Positions 44,034 through 55,234 of a stretch of 64,000 nt of DNA are shown piece by piece. Origin of the DNA: Caprella mutica. Lineage: Eukaryota > Arthropoda > Malacostraca > Amphipoda > Caprellidae. Position 1 is the first letter of the stretch, and each line of letters opens with the position of its first letter. A program made the position numbers and the translations under genes. The stretch spans positions 28,531-92,530 of the forward strand of contig CANNZV010002575.1 in assembly GCA_947561585.1 (NCBI GenBank). Reading direction: 5' to 3'. Below the pieces are notes generated by a model that was given only the letters and a program-made list of their open reading frames with translations, made no database searches and was not told the DNA's origin.

Positions 44034-44672
44034 GATGAAATACTGTTCGAATTTACTGATCTCATTGAGCATTTAATAAGAGTTGTAATTATATACACAA
44101 CTGCACACCTGTTATTAGATATATATACCTCTTATTTCTTATTTAATAATAACATACTAAACAGGTAGGGGAGAACCGGGAGCATTCGGACATAGGGATG
44201 GTTCGGACAACTCGTTTAAAAATGTTTATAATTATAGGAACTACCGCTTATTGCAATTGAATGTGTGCGAGGTGTTAACCGTCAGCTATTAGAAAAATCA
44301 CGTGTGGAGATGCAGTGTGTCGCCCCCGAGGTGTAATTTTCTGTTTTCTACAGTATTGATGTAATTTTTCGTGATTCAATTGGATCGTGTGTGTTTTCAA
44401 TCTCAATTCTCAATCTCAGAGATATGAATTATATAAATATTTTATGCTATGTTTGGTGTGGTAAAAAAATAATAGAAATGAAATTAGAAAAATGGTGATG
44501 ATTTTAATTTTGAAGTGTTATTTTGGATGGTTCGGACACTTATTATTATTCTTATTAAAAAGGACATTCAGAACTTAAAGTTAATTATTTTAATTGAAAT
44601 AGCATTCGTTTATTCAATTAGTTTCAACTTTTGACATTAGTGTCTTTAATTTACAGATTGACGATAGTAATC

Positions 44673-44816
44673 ATGTCTTTTCATTATAAAAGTAAAACTG
44701 ATAGAGGTCCTAATAAAGAAAGTATTCGAAAAGCATTTGATGAATTCCAAAAAGGTTTATCTGTCAGAAAAGCTCCTGAAATTGGAGATGTAGCAAGATC
44801 TACACTTATGGACTAA
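44673..44816 (+). pseudogene. N-terminal fragment of a pogo/psq-type transposase
   Basis: 47 codons: MSFHYKSKTDRGPNKESIRK then AFDEFQKGLSVRKAPEIGDV and ARSTLMD, followed by a stop. The pattern (charged start, RKA in the second helix, then ARSTL at the end of the recognition helix) is that of the pipsqueak-type helix-turn-helix at the beginning of pogo/Tigger transposases. The frame ends shortly before the nested MITE, and no DDE domain follows. Confidence 0.55.
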
Positions 44817-44899
44817 AACATATATGATGAGATGTAATTTAGTAACTATTGGCGTAATTAAAAGAAAAGTAAATAGTTATACCCAAAGTAAAACGATAA

Positions 44900-45240
44900 A
44901 GTTATACCAAAAATATTATACTACAGTAAGATGCACTACTCTCACGAATTTCTGTTTTAAAAAGCGCCATCTGTATTTGAAAGCGAGAACTAGGCAAACA
45001 ACAACATTTGGTGTTGTTCAATAATATTTAACTCTTATTTCATTCATAAATGAAGAATATTTTACTGGAAAATAAGGTTTTACATCGGTAGAATAGATAC
45101 AGCTAAATTAAATACAATAAAAGAGATTATCAACACCAAATGCTTTTGTTTCCCGCTTTCAAATCCAGATGGCGCTTTTTGAAACAGAAATTAGCGAGAG
45201 TAGTGTATCTTACTGTAGTATAATATCTTTGGTTATACCA
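44900..45240. mobile_element. Palindromic MITE nested in the pogo-like element
   Basis: The left arm gttataccaaaaatattata then ctacagtaagatgcactact and ctcacgaatttctg pairs with cagaaattagcgagagtagt then gtatcttactgtagtataat and atctttggttatacc. Inner arms include gcgccatctgtatttgaaag / ctttcaaatccagatggcgc. A single-arm relative is at 5245-5350. Confidence 0.78.
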
Positions 45241-45802
45241 TTTCTTTTTAATATATAGCTATTAAATAGAAGGATAATTTCACAGTGATTATTCATGGGC
45301 TATCTATATTTTGTTGGAGAAAATATTCAATCATTACAATAATATTATTATAATAAAATTTCAAATATAATGATTTATTACTGTGAACAACAAGTCATTA
45401 TGGTTTACTTCATTTAAATTAGTAGATCCAAATTTAACCCTATCATTTAATTACTCAACATTCCATTGTTTTAACCATTTTTATGGTGTCCAAACCATCC
45501 TCACAGCTTGTCTGAAATCTCCCTCTAGGAAAGAGAATTCGGACACTTAAATCTCTCGTACATTTTGTCTTATAACTTTCGAATGAAGGTTTAAATTGTA
45601 AAACAGTCTTAATACAAATTGAAGTAACTTGATTTAGCTACGTACAGAAATCTTTAAATAGTAAAATTCGAAATAGTTTGCGAATTATTCAGTTTTTAAC
45701 AAAATCTGTCCGAATGCTCCCGGTTCTCCCCTACTAATAGTTGTACAGTGTTGTTTCCTGAAAGAATTAAAACTTAGAGAGCCTAAAAATGATCAAACCT
45801 TA

Positions 45803-46828
45803 ATTTGCGTTCTACTTCTCTTCTAATATGGGGGAATTGCGTTCTACCTCTCTTCTAATATGGGGGAATTGCGTTCTACCTCTGTTCTAATATGGGGGAA
45901 TTGCGTTCTACCTCTCTTCTAATATGGGGGAATTGCGTTCTACCTCTCTTCTAATATGGGGGAATTGCGTTCTACCTCTGTTCTAATATGGGGGAACTGC
46001 GTTCTACCTCTCTTCTAATATGGGGGAATTGCGTTCTACCTCTCTTCTAATATGGGGGAATTGCGTTCTACCTCTGTTCTAATATGGGGAAATTGCGTTC
46101 TACCTCTGTTCTAATATGGGGGAATTACGTTCTACCTCTCTTCTAATATGGGGGAATTGCGTTCTACTTCTGTTCTAATATGGGAGAACTGCGTTCTACC
46201 TCTCTTCTAATATGGGGGAATTGCGTTCTACCTCTCTTCTAATATGGGGGAATTGCATTCTACCTCTCTTCTAATATGGGGGAATTGCGTTCTACCTCTC
46301 TTCTAATATGGGGGAATTGCGTTCTACTTCTGTTCTAATATGGGGGAACTGCGTTCTACCTCTCTTCTAATATGGGGGAATTGCGTTCTACCTCTCTTCT
46401 AATATGGGGGAATTGCGTTCTACCTCTCTTCTAATATGGGGGAATTGCGTTCTATCTCTCTTCTAATATGGGGGAATTGCGTTCTACCTCTCTTCTAATA
46501 TGGGGGAATTGCGTTTTACCTCTCTTCTAATATGGGGGAATTGCGTTCTATCTCTCTTCTAATATGGGGGAATTGCGTTCTACCTCTCTTCTAATATGGG
46601 GGAATTGCGTTCTACCTCTCTTCTAATATGGGGGAATTGCGTTCTACCTCTGTTATAATATGGGGGAATTGCGTTCTACCTCTCTTCTAATATGGGGAAA
46701 TTGCGTTCTACCTCTGTTCTAATATGGGGGAATTGCGTTCTACCTCTGTTCTAATATGGGGGAATTGCGTTCTACCTCTTTTCTAATATGGGGGAATTGC
46801 GTTCTACCTCTGTTCTAATATGGGGGAT
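45803..46828. repeat. 32-bp minisatellite, 32 copies
   Basis: The unit is ttgcgttctacctctcttct then aatatgggggaa, in exact 32-bp register through the whole 1026 bp. Variation is confined to a few positions (ctctc/ctgttc, acctc/acttc, gggggaa/ggggaaa). Copies are highly alike, suggesting recent expansion or homogenisation. Confidence 0.95.
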
Positions 46829-47410
46829 GTTAAGATTTGGGTTAGAATCTGTTCGGGTGTTGTGGCTATGTTTGCAATCTGGACACTAAAATAAGTTTGC
46901 AAGATGATCTTTTTCATTAAATAGTTTCGTAATTTGTATTTATATCATACAGTGAAAACCCTATTTTTTCACCATTTTTTTAATATCCCCACCATTATTT
47001 TATTATCCCTATAGCTATTTTCAATGTCATTTCCTCACTTTTTGTTTATAATCTACATGTAATAAGTGGGTTACCAAATTTAAAAAAGTGAACTTCAAGT
47101 TTAAAAGAAAACCACAAAACTTTCACTTAGGAACTCTGTAGAACATCCGAAGTGAAAGTAAAATCAGTTTATGGCTTGCAGAAAAAACACCCATATATGC
47201 TTTCCGGAAGAAACCTCAAATCACAATAGTTCATGCTGGCATGTATTTATATAGTCATCAGTTGGATGTGTGTTATTTATAAACTTAATTAAACATCAAT
47301 TATTTATTAACAAAACTGATAGAGTTTAAAGTAAATCCGAATTAATTAAAAATATCTTCTTATTGTTTAAATATTTCCAATTGAATATATTTTTTAACAA
47401 TTTATTATTA
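46829..47410. other. Spacer between two minisatellites
   Basis: AT-rich. On the - strand a possible acceptor (ttttagtgtccag) precedes IANIATTPEQILTQILTS, but no donor outside the repeat is seen, so I do not call an exon. Nothing else was recognised. Confidence 0.3.
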
Positions 47411-47412
47411 TA

Positions 47413-48182
47413 GTTTATTCCGCGGTGATTGCTGGATAGTATTATTCCGCGGTGGTTGCTGGATAGTATTATTCCGCAGTGGTTGCTGGATAGTATTATT
47501 CCACAGTGATTGCTGGATAGTATTATTCCGCAGTGGTTGCTGGATAGTATTATTCCGCGGTGATTGCTGGATAGTATTATTCCGCAGTGATTGCTGGATA
47601 GTATTATTCCGCAGTGGTTGCTGGATAGTATTATTCCGCAGTGATTGCTGGATAGTATTATTCCGCGGTGATTGCTGGATAGTATTATTCCGCGGTGATT
47701 GCTGGATAGTATTATTCCGCAGTGATTGCTGGATAGTATTATTCCGCGGTGATTGCTGGATAGTATTATTCCGCGGTGATTGCTGGATAGTATTATTCCG
47801 CAGTGGTTGCTGGATAGTATTATTCCACAGTGATTGCTGGATAGTATTATTCCGCAGTGGTTGCTGGATAGTATTATTCCACAGTGATTGCTGGATAGTA
47901 TTATTCCGCAGTGGTTGCTGGATAGTATTATTCCACAGTGATTGCTGGATAGTATTATTCCGCAGTGGTTGCTGGATAGTATTATTCCGCAGTGATTGCT
48001 GGATAGTATTATTCCGCGGTGATTGCTGGATAGTATTATTCCGCGGTGATTGCTGGATAGTATTATTCCGCAGTGATTGCTGGATAGTATTATTCCGCAG
48101 TGATTGCTGGATAGTATTATTCCGCAGTGATTGCTGGATAGTATTATTCCGCAGTGATTGTGAATAGCATTATTCCGCGGTT
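47413..48182. repeat. 27-bp minisatellite, about 28 copies
   Basis: The unit is attattccgcagtgattgct then ggatagt. Copies fall into three classes at one place, ccgcgg, ccgcag and ccacag, plus gattgc/ggttgc. Between about 47800 and 47990 ccgcagtgg and ccacagtga units alternate, forming a 54-bp higher-order unit. A 297-codon - strand frame spans it because 27 is a multiple of 3; I do not regard it as a gene. Confidence 0.95.
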
Positions 48183-48780
48183 TAGGAAATAGGGTAGTTA
48201 ATTGGTAGTTTTTCGGCACACGCTGTTTCTGAAGTAAAGAAAATTAGAAAAAATCATTGCGGCTTTGTTTGGAATGTAAGAAGCCTTAGGTAGGTTTTAC
48301 TTTCTCTTCCTTTATATATAAAAAAGTATTAAAAAAAGTAACTATTCGAGTTGAGAGTGAAACCATATGAATATTATTTTATAGAGTTGGTAGAGATGGT
48401 TAAGCCAGGTGAAAATATTTTATTGGTAGTTATTATTTGACAAAAAGAAAATCATTGGAGGTAAATAAAAAGAGTGAAATTATATGGGTTCATCAGGAGG
48501 TGTATGACATAGAAAATTGTATAAATATATTTATATATATATATTATAATAATGTGTTTATATTTAGTTATATGGAAAACATATTAGAAAATTTGATATA
48601 TGTTTTAATATATATTAGAAAACTGTTTTATATTTAATTATATTTAGTATAAATTAGAAAATTGAAAGAGGAAAAAATGTAAAACTCTAAGATGATTCAA
48701 ATTAAATATTATATTAATTGAAAATAATTTTAGTGTGAAACTATTTTCTATTTATAATATATACTATTTATTATTTAATA
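48183..48780. other. AT-rich spacer
   Basis: TATATTTAGTATA-like repetition near 48515-48650. No exon or element was recognised. Confidence 0.35.
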
Positions 48781-48832
48781 TCCTTCCTGCCTGAGATATT
48801 ACCTTAATATCCCAGGAATATCCCAGGGACAT
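48780..48832. repeat. Single palindromic 42-bp-type unit
   Basis: tccttcctgcctgagatatt then accttaatatcccaggaata and tcccaggg. It belongs to the family arrayed at 59917-60283. Confidence 0.65.
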
Positions 48833-49431
48833 TTCCCTGTCCTATATACCTATAACATCTGCATGTTTTACAGTGCAATAATAGTTACTCAGTGGGATAC
48901 TATACATGCCTGTGATAATAAATAAAAAGTATAACCTTAACCTTGAAACAATCAGCCTTATTGCTTTCCATTCCAGAAGCACAGAAGCTGATAAGGACGT
49001 AATTCAGGTAATGAAAAACTAGTTTATTAGTGTAGATTTTTATATCACTTTCTTTTCACTTCCTTTTTCCTATGTTAAATTCAATGAATTATTCTATGGA
49101 ATAATTATAGATTTATATTGACGATTATTATATAATTAATAGCATTTTGTTTCATTTATTTGAATTCTATTCAGAATTTTAAAAAATAAAGTTTTATTTT
49201 TGTTTTGGATGTTTTCTATTTTATTAATTTCCGGAAGTTTTATTTTTATATATGTATAATATAATTTTATTTATTGAAGAAAGTCAATAAATAATTATCA
49301 CAAAGTGTGTTTACATTTAATACTTAAATAATGATCTAAATAATATAGACAAAATGATTTCTAAATAAGAAAATCTAACTGAAACTTAAGCAACGGTGGG
49401 AAAATTTTGGTTTGTTTGTAAAAGAGAAATT

Positions 49432-49925
49432 GGAGCCACAGTAGTTACCCTAGAGCTGCTAATTACCCTAGAAAAATTACCTCTACTGTAGCTAATTACC
49501 CTAGAGGAGTTAGGTCCATGCTATATCAGATAAAACGCCGCGTTTTGACTGCACAGTTTATGCCTCTTCCATTAATCACGGTTTAATGAATGGGAGCAAA
49601 TTTGCAGACTATAGTAGCGTTTCTACCGCCTGCCATTCATTTAGCCGTGAATAAATGAGGAGTCAACTGAGCATTAAAAACGCAGCGTTTTTCTGCCAGT
49701 ATATATGGACCTAACTCTAGTTTAACATATTGCTTATAACTGATTTAATTATTATACCATAATAGTTACCCCAATTTAAATTAACTACCCCAGAATAGTT
49801 ATCCCTAGTTCAGTTAATTACCCCAGAATAGTTACTCTATTTTTTGTTTCTAGAATAGTTACCCTAGTTCAGCTAATTACCCCAGAATAAATACCCCATA
49901 CAGTTCTGCTAATTCCCCAGAAGGG
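49432..49925. repeat. Degenerate CTAATTACCC array, interrupted by a MITE
   Basis: Irregular 21-25 bp units built on agctaattaccctagaatag then ttaccc lie on both sides of an inserted element (49509-49718). They are diverged and AT/C-rich. Exact copy number is not meaningful. Confidence 0.6.
49509..49718. mobile_element. MITE with GAGTTAGGTCCAT ends, about 210 bp
   Basis: The ends gagttaggtccatgctatat and cagtatatatggacctaact then c are inverted. Inner pairs include aaaacgccgcgttttgact / acgcagcgttttt and cattaatcacggtttaatga then atggg / cattcatttagccgtgaata. It sits inside the CTAATTACCC array. Confidence 0.75.
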
Positions 49926-50244
49926 TTGGCTAATTTCATTTCCTTATTAGTAAACTAACTAGGTAATGTAAATGAAGTTTGAAAAGCTAAGTACAAACAG
50001 TAGTAAATCAGCTAGAGATAAACATCCATGCGAAAAGGAATACAATATTGCTATATAGGAACCAAAGTACAGTGAATGAATATATATAGTCGTTGGAGAT
50101 ATTTAGTAAATACCTAAAACGAAAAACATATTTAAAGGAAAATTAATTTAAAATTAATAAATATATAGCGAAAGAGATTGACGGAATGTTCAATGGAGCC
50201 TTTTATTATATGAGTTGAAAACGTATGAGTATAGAGAATGTTAG

Positions 50245-50388
50245 GCAGTGTCACACGAGTGTTTTTGAACAGCGTTTTTGACTCTGAGGAAGTTATTTTT
50301 AAACCTATTTCATATGTATCCATATTACGCGACACTTTTAGAGCGTTGAAAACGCTGTAAAAACGCTTGTGTGGCATGGCCTTTAATC
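50245..50388. mobile_element. Foldback MITE with ACACGAGTGTTTTT ends, copy 1
   Basis: gcagtgtcacacgagtgttt then ttgaacagcgttttt on the left pairs with aaaacgctgtaaaaacgctt then gtgtggcatggcc on the right. The centre contains catatgtatccatattacgc. Confidence 0.7.
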
Positions 50389-50411
50389 GTATAACATCTA
50401 TAATATATTTA

Positions 50412-50543
50412 AAGCCCGGTCACATGAGCGTTTTTGCACAGCGTTTTTGAAATTATGGTTGAACCCATTTCATATGTATCCATGATACGCGACTCTTTTG
50501 GAGCGTTGAGAACGCTGCAAAAACGCTCGTGTGACCGAGCCCC
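50412..50543. mobile_element. Foldback MITE with ACACGAGTGTTTTT ends, copy 2
   Basis: aagcccggtcacatgagcgt then ttttgcacagcgttttt pairs with gaacgctgcaaaaacgctcg then tgtgaccgagccc. It has the same centre as copy 1 (catatgtatccatgatacgc), is in the same orientation, and lies only 23 bp away. Confidence 0.75.
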
Positions 50544-50704
50544 TGTAGAAGTAGATTTGACTCTACATGAATAATTTCTTACATATCAATTCCACTGTTT
50601 CTATGAAATCTCAAAACTAATTTGTGAATAATAAGATGAAAACATTTAATAGAATATTGGTTGATAAGCTAATGGAGAAACATGGTATCCATCATACGAC
50701 GTTT

Positions 50705-51868
50705 GGTCGTAAAAAAATCCCAGAAATAAGTGTACCAAACTTCAAATTAGTATATATCAACAGCTATTGAAGATATAACTTTCTTTCAAGTATCGTTTTG
50801 TTTGTTGGACCAGTTTCCACCAACAGTTAATTTTTTGTAACGATATATTTATTGTTGTGAATATTATAATGATTTTTTATTAATGGGTGGTGAAAATGGC
50901 TGCGCGAATGGTCAGCAAACGGACAATGAAGTAACTTCAAGCATAAAAACTATCTTCATTAGATATCAATCCCTAAAATAAAATAGATCTAATTCCAAGT
51001 TTTTATTAAAAGCACACAAATAACTATTCCATATATAAAATTTTGACCATATGGAGAAATATGATTAAGTTCAAAAAGTAAGGCACAAATTCAAATTTTA
51101 AAAAGGGTCGTTCAAAGCACCCCTACAAATTGAAAGTTAGAGTGATGGTTAGAATTTCCAGAGATAAAGTCGGTCAAAATAAAAACTAGGATGGATATTA
51201 TGAGAAGCATATTGCCGAATGATAAGATTAATTACTTCTCCGTTCATATAAAATACAGGTTCTTCTCTCAAGACAATATCTTCCTCAAAACGAACATGTC
51301 TTTGCAAGAACCAGTTGATAAAATTTCGACGGCGTGAAAAATTTGTTTCAAGAAGTTTATGTCTGACTTTCATATTTTGAGGTGAAATTAAAGGTCACGT
51401 TTATAGTAATTCGATTGATTGAAGATTTTGAGATATTTGATATATTTCTCCTAACAAAAATATTTATGTTTTCCAAAAAGAAGTTGCTGAACGAATTGAT
51501 TTTATTTTAGTATTATACTGCCCTCTTGTGACCTGATAGGCCCTTGTTAAAATTTAAATTTATACCTTACTTTTTGTACTTAAACACATGTCTCCGGATG
51601 GAAAATATTTAATAAAAGAAGTAATCTGAATGTTTTTAAAACATGGATATACGTATATCTGTTTTATTGTGAGATGGTTGTCTAATGAAGATAGTTTTCA
51701 CCACCCATTAATAAAATCATTATAATATTCATAACAATAAAAACAACTTCATGTATATTTGAATGAGGAACAAATAAAATAATAATTGAAAGAAAACTGT
51801 ACCTTGAATAGTTGTTGAAATATACTAATTTAAAGTTGGTACTCTTTTTTCTGGGACACCCTGTACAG
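50705..51868. mobile_element. Long foldback element, about 1.16 kb, copy 1
   Basis: The left arm reads tcccagaaataagtgtacca, caaattagtatatatcaaca, ttaatgggtggtgaaaatgg. The right arm reads the complements: ttttcaccacccattaataa, aaatatactaatttaaagtt, tctgggacaccctgtac. The arms are about 220 bp. The ends resemble (T)ACAGGGTGTCCCAGAAA. Short frames inside (for example 51149-51373) are not recognisable proteins. A related element is at 58657-59515. Confidence 0.75.
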
Positions 51869-51871
51869 TAG

Positions 51872-52897
51872 GGTGGGCCAAAAAAAACATTTTGGAAATT
51901 ACTTATGGAATAGTGATATAAAGTTGAGATGACAAGTAAAGGTACGTGTACTGAAATTTGAGTGAATTCTGAAATGATTAACATTTGCCCCCAAGCAATT
52001 CAAATATCAGAAAAGTTACATTTTTAGTGATTTTTACTACATTTTGGCAATAAACTCATAAACTCTGATTTATTATCATTTAGAATAGGAAGAAAGCTTG
52101 AGAAGAGCTCATTTTGGTGTTTGTGCCTGAAAATCAGACAGGTACGACAATGTTTACAGTTGCCCCCACCCCTCCAAATTGCTCAAATTTAGGCACCGCT
52201 GGAGACTGTAGTCAGTGTAGTGCTCCACACTTATGGAGGTCTGCTGCACAATGAAGAACATAATAAGGAGAATTGTTTGCAAGAAATTGAGCAAAACCAT
52301 CATTTATTGATTAATACACCAAATGTAAATATTTGGGACACTTGGTGACTCAAATAAGTTGATTAAGCGAATTGCATGGGTTATTATCCAATTGCTGAAA
52401 TCCAAAAAAATTCGAAATTTTTGCAATACGAAAATATTAATAAATGCTTTTATAAAATGGAATCAATACAATTCACAAGGTCATTTTGAGAATTAAATTA
52501 TTTCTATCTTATCACAATAAAATCATGATTGCTCTAGAACCCAAATTTTAAGAGAACTATTGTAATAGTAACATATTTTACAAAAAAAGTTTTTGGGGCA
52601 ACTCAAAAGTATCAAATATTAATCTGCAATTTTGCAAGTTGTGTTTTTTCATAACATGCCAACTAATTTTACCTATTTCACAGAAAAAAACAGAATCGAA
52701 TATTGCAGAATTGATGGGAAAATATCATTTTGTACAAAATTTCAAATGTTTCGGGACAGCTCAAAAATATCGAGAAATGGCCTGGAAATTGGCATGCAAT
52801 GTTCTTTTATAACGTATCAACTTATTTTAACTATTATATATGAAGATTCTGAAGTTTGCCCAAAACCCCTATTTTTAGCCCACCTTACTTACTGTAC
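51872..52897. mobile_element. Non-autonomous element with CAGTAGGGTGGGCC ends, about 1 kb
   Basis: The left end gtacagtagggtgggccaaa then aaa abuts the previous foldback. The right end atttttagcccaccttactt then actgtacag is its inverted form. The interior contains repeated gcccc/caaattgctcaaatt-like blocks and no transposase frame. It borders the 11-bp array directly. Confidence 0.65.
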
Positions 52898-52927
52898 AGT
52901 CATTGTATGAATGGTACTAAAATATTC

Positions 52928-55231
52928 ATTTACTCTGCATTTGCACTGCATTTACATTACATTTACACTGCATTTACACTGCATTTGCACTGCATTTACA
53001 CTGCATTTACATTACATTTGCACTGCAGTTACACTGCATTTGCACTGTATTTACACTACATTTACACTACATTTACACTGCATTTGCACTGTATTTACAC
53101 TACATTTACACTGTATTTACACTGCATTTACACTACATTTACACTACATTTACACTGCATTTGCACTGTATTTACACTACATTTACACTACATTTACACT
53201 ACATTTACACTACATTTACACTGTATTTACACTGCATTTACATTACATTTACACTGTATTTACACTGCATTTACATTACATTTGCACTGCATTTATACTG
53301 CATTTACATTACATTTACACTGCATTCACACTGCATTTACACTGCATTTACACTGCATTTACACTGTATTTACAGTGCATTTACATTACATTTGCACTGC
53401 ATTTATACTGCATTTACATTACATTTACACTGCATTCACACTGCATTTACACTGCATTTACACTGCATTTACACTGTATTTACAGTGCATTTACAGTGCA
53501 TTTACACTGCATTTACACTACATTTACACTGCATTTACACTGCATTTACATTACATTTACACTGCATTTACACTGCATTTACATTACATTTGCACTGCAT
53601 TTACACTGCATTTACACTACATTTACACTGCATTTACACTGCATTTACACTGCATTTACACTACATTTACACTGTATTTACACTGCATTTACATTACATT
53701 TACACTGCATTCACACTGCATTTACACTGCATTTGCACTGCATTTACACTGCGTTTGCACTGCATTTACATTACATTTGCACTGCATTTACACTACATTT
53801 ACAGTGCATTTACACTGCATTTACACTACATTTACACTGCATTTACACTGCATTTACATTACATTTACATTACATTTACATTACATTTACATTACATTTG
53901 CACTGCATTTACACTACATTTACAGTGCATTTACACTGCATTTACACTACATTTACACTGCATTTACACTGCATTTACATTACATTTACATTACATTTAC
54001 ACTGCATTTACACTACATTTACAGTGCATTTACACTGCATTTACACTAGATTTACACTGCATTTACACTGCATTTACATTACATTTACACTGCATTTACA
54101 CTGCATTTACATTACATTTGCACTGCATTCACACTGCATTTACACTACATTTACACTGCATTTACACTGCATTTACACTACATTTACACTGTATTTACAC
54201 TGCATTTACATTACATTTACACTGCATTCACACTGCATTTACACTGCATTTGCACTGCATTCACACTGCATTTGCACTGCATTTACACTGCATTTACACT
54301 GTATTTACAGTGCATTTACAGTGCATTTACACTGCATTTACACTGCATTTGCACTGCATTTACACTGCATTTACACTGTATTTACAGTGCATTTACAGTG
54401 CATTTACACTGCATTTACACTACATTTACACTGCATTTACACTGCATTTACATTACATTTACACTGCATTTACACTGCATTTACATTACATTTGCACTGC
54501 ATTCACACTGCATTTACACTACATTTACACTGCATTTACACTGCATTTACACTACATTTACACTGTATTTACACTGCATTTACATTACATTTACACTGCA
54601 TTCACACTGCATTTACACTACATTTGCACTGCATTCACACTGCATTTGCACTGCATTTACACTGCATTTACACTACATTTACACTGCATTTACACTGCAT
54701 TCACATTGCATTTACACTGCATTTACACTACATTTACACTGCATTTACACTACATTTACACTGCATTTACACTACATTTACACTGCATTTACACTACATT
54801 TACACTGCATTCACAATGCATTTACACTGCATTTACACTGTATTTACACTGCATTTACACTGCATTTACACTGCATTTACACTGCATTTACACTGCATTT
54901 ACACTGCATTTACACTACATTTACACTGCATTTACACTGCATTTACATTACATTTACACTGCATTCACACTGCATTTACACTGTATTTACACAGCATTTA
55001 CACAGCATTTACACTGCATTTACACTGCATTTACACTGCATTTACACTGCATTTACACAGCATTTACGCTGCATTTACACAGCATTTACGCTGCATTTAC
55101 TCTGCATTTACACTGCATTTACACAGCATTTACGCTGCATTTACACAGCATTTACGCTGCATTTACTCTGCATTTACACTGCATTTACACAGAATTTACG
55201 CTGCATTTACACTGCATTTACACTGTATTTA
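52928..55231. repeat. 11-bp minisatellite, about 209 copies
   Basis: The unit is tgcatttacac with variants tgcatttgcac, tgtatttacac, tacatttacac, ttacatttaca and tgcattcacac; nearly all differences are transitions. All three + frames stay open for long stretches (up to 786 codons), because 11-bp units without stops cycle through all frames. New variants (cacagcattt, tacgctgc, tactctgc) occur only in the last 250 bp. Longer blocks recur, for example 53265-53345 and 53380-53460. Confidence 0.97.
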
Positions 55232-55234
55232 CAT

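Larger units (their letters stand above)
44168..45731 (+). mobile_element. Degenerate pogo-like DNA transposon, 1564 bp
   Basis: The terminal inverted repeat ggggagaaccgggagcattc then ggaca matches tgtccgaatgctcccggttc then tcccc at the far end. TA lies directly outside both ends. Subterminal ggttcggacac / gtgtccaaacc blocks are also inverted. It contains a fragment of a pogo/psq-type DNA-binding domain (44673-44816) and a nested palindromic MITE (44900-45240). The catalytic part is missing. Confidence 0.75.

Noticed and set aside
43782..44168. A 128-codon + frame
   Set aside because: It is antisense to the beginning of the degenerate transposase, which has recognisable family features on the other strand.
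46840..46895. Possible - strand exon reading IANIATTPEQILTQILTS
   Set aside because: A plausible acceptor exists, but the only donors are inside the 32-bp repeat, and no partner exon was found.
47326..48219. A 297-codon - strand frame with a distinct N-terminal stretch (MPKNYQLTTLFPKPRN)
   Set aside because: The body is 28 repeats of NHCGIILSS from the 27-bp array; the ends are short and unrecognised.
48977..49007. Possible 31-bp micro-exon (acceptor ttccattccag, reading STEADKDVIQ, donor gtaatg)
   Set aside because: No neighbouring + strand exon with a matching phase was found, and such short open stretches arise by chance.
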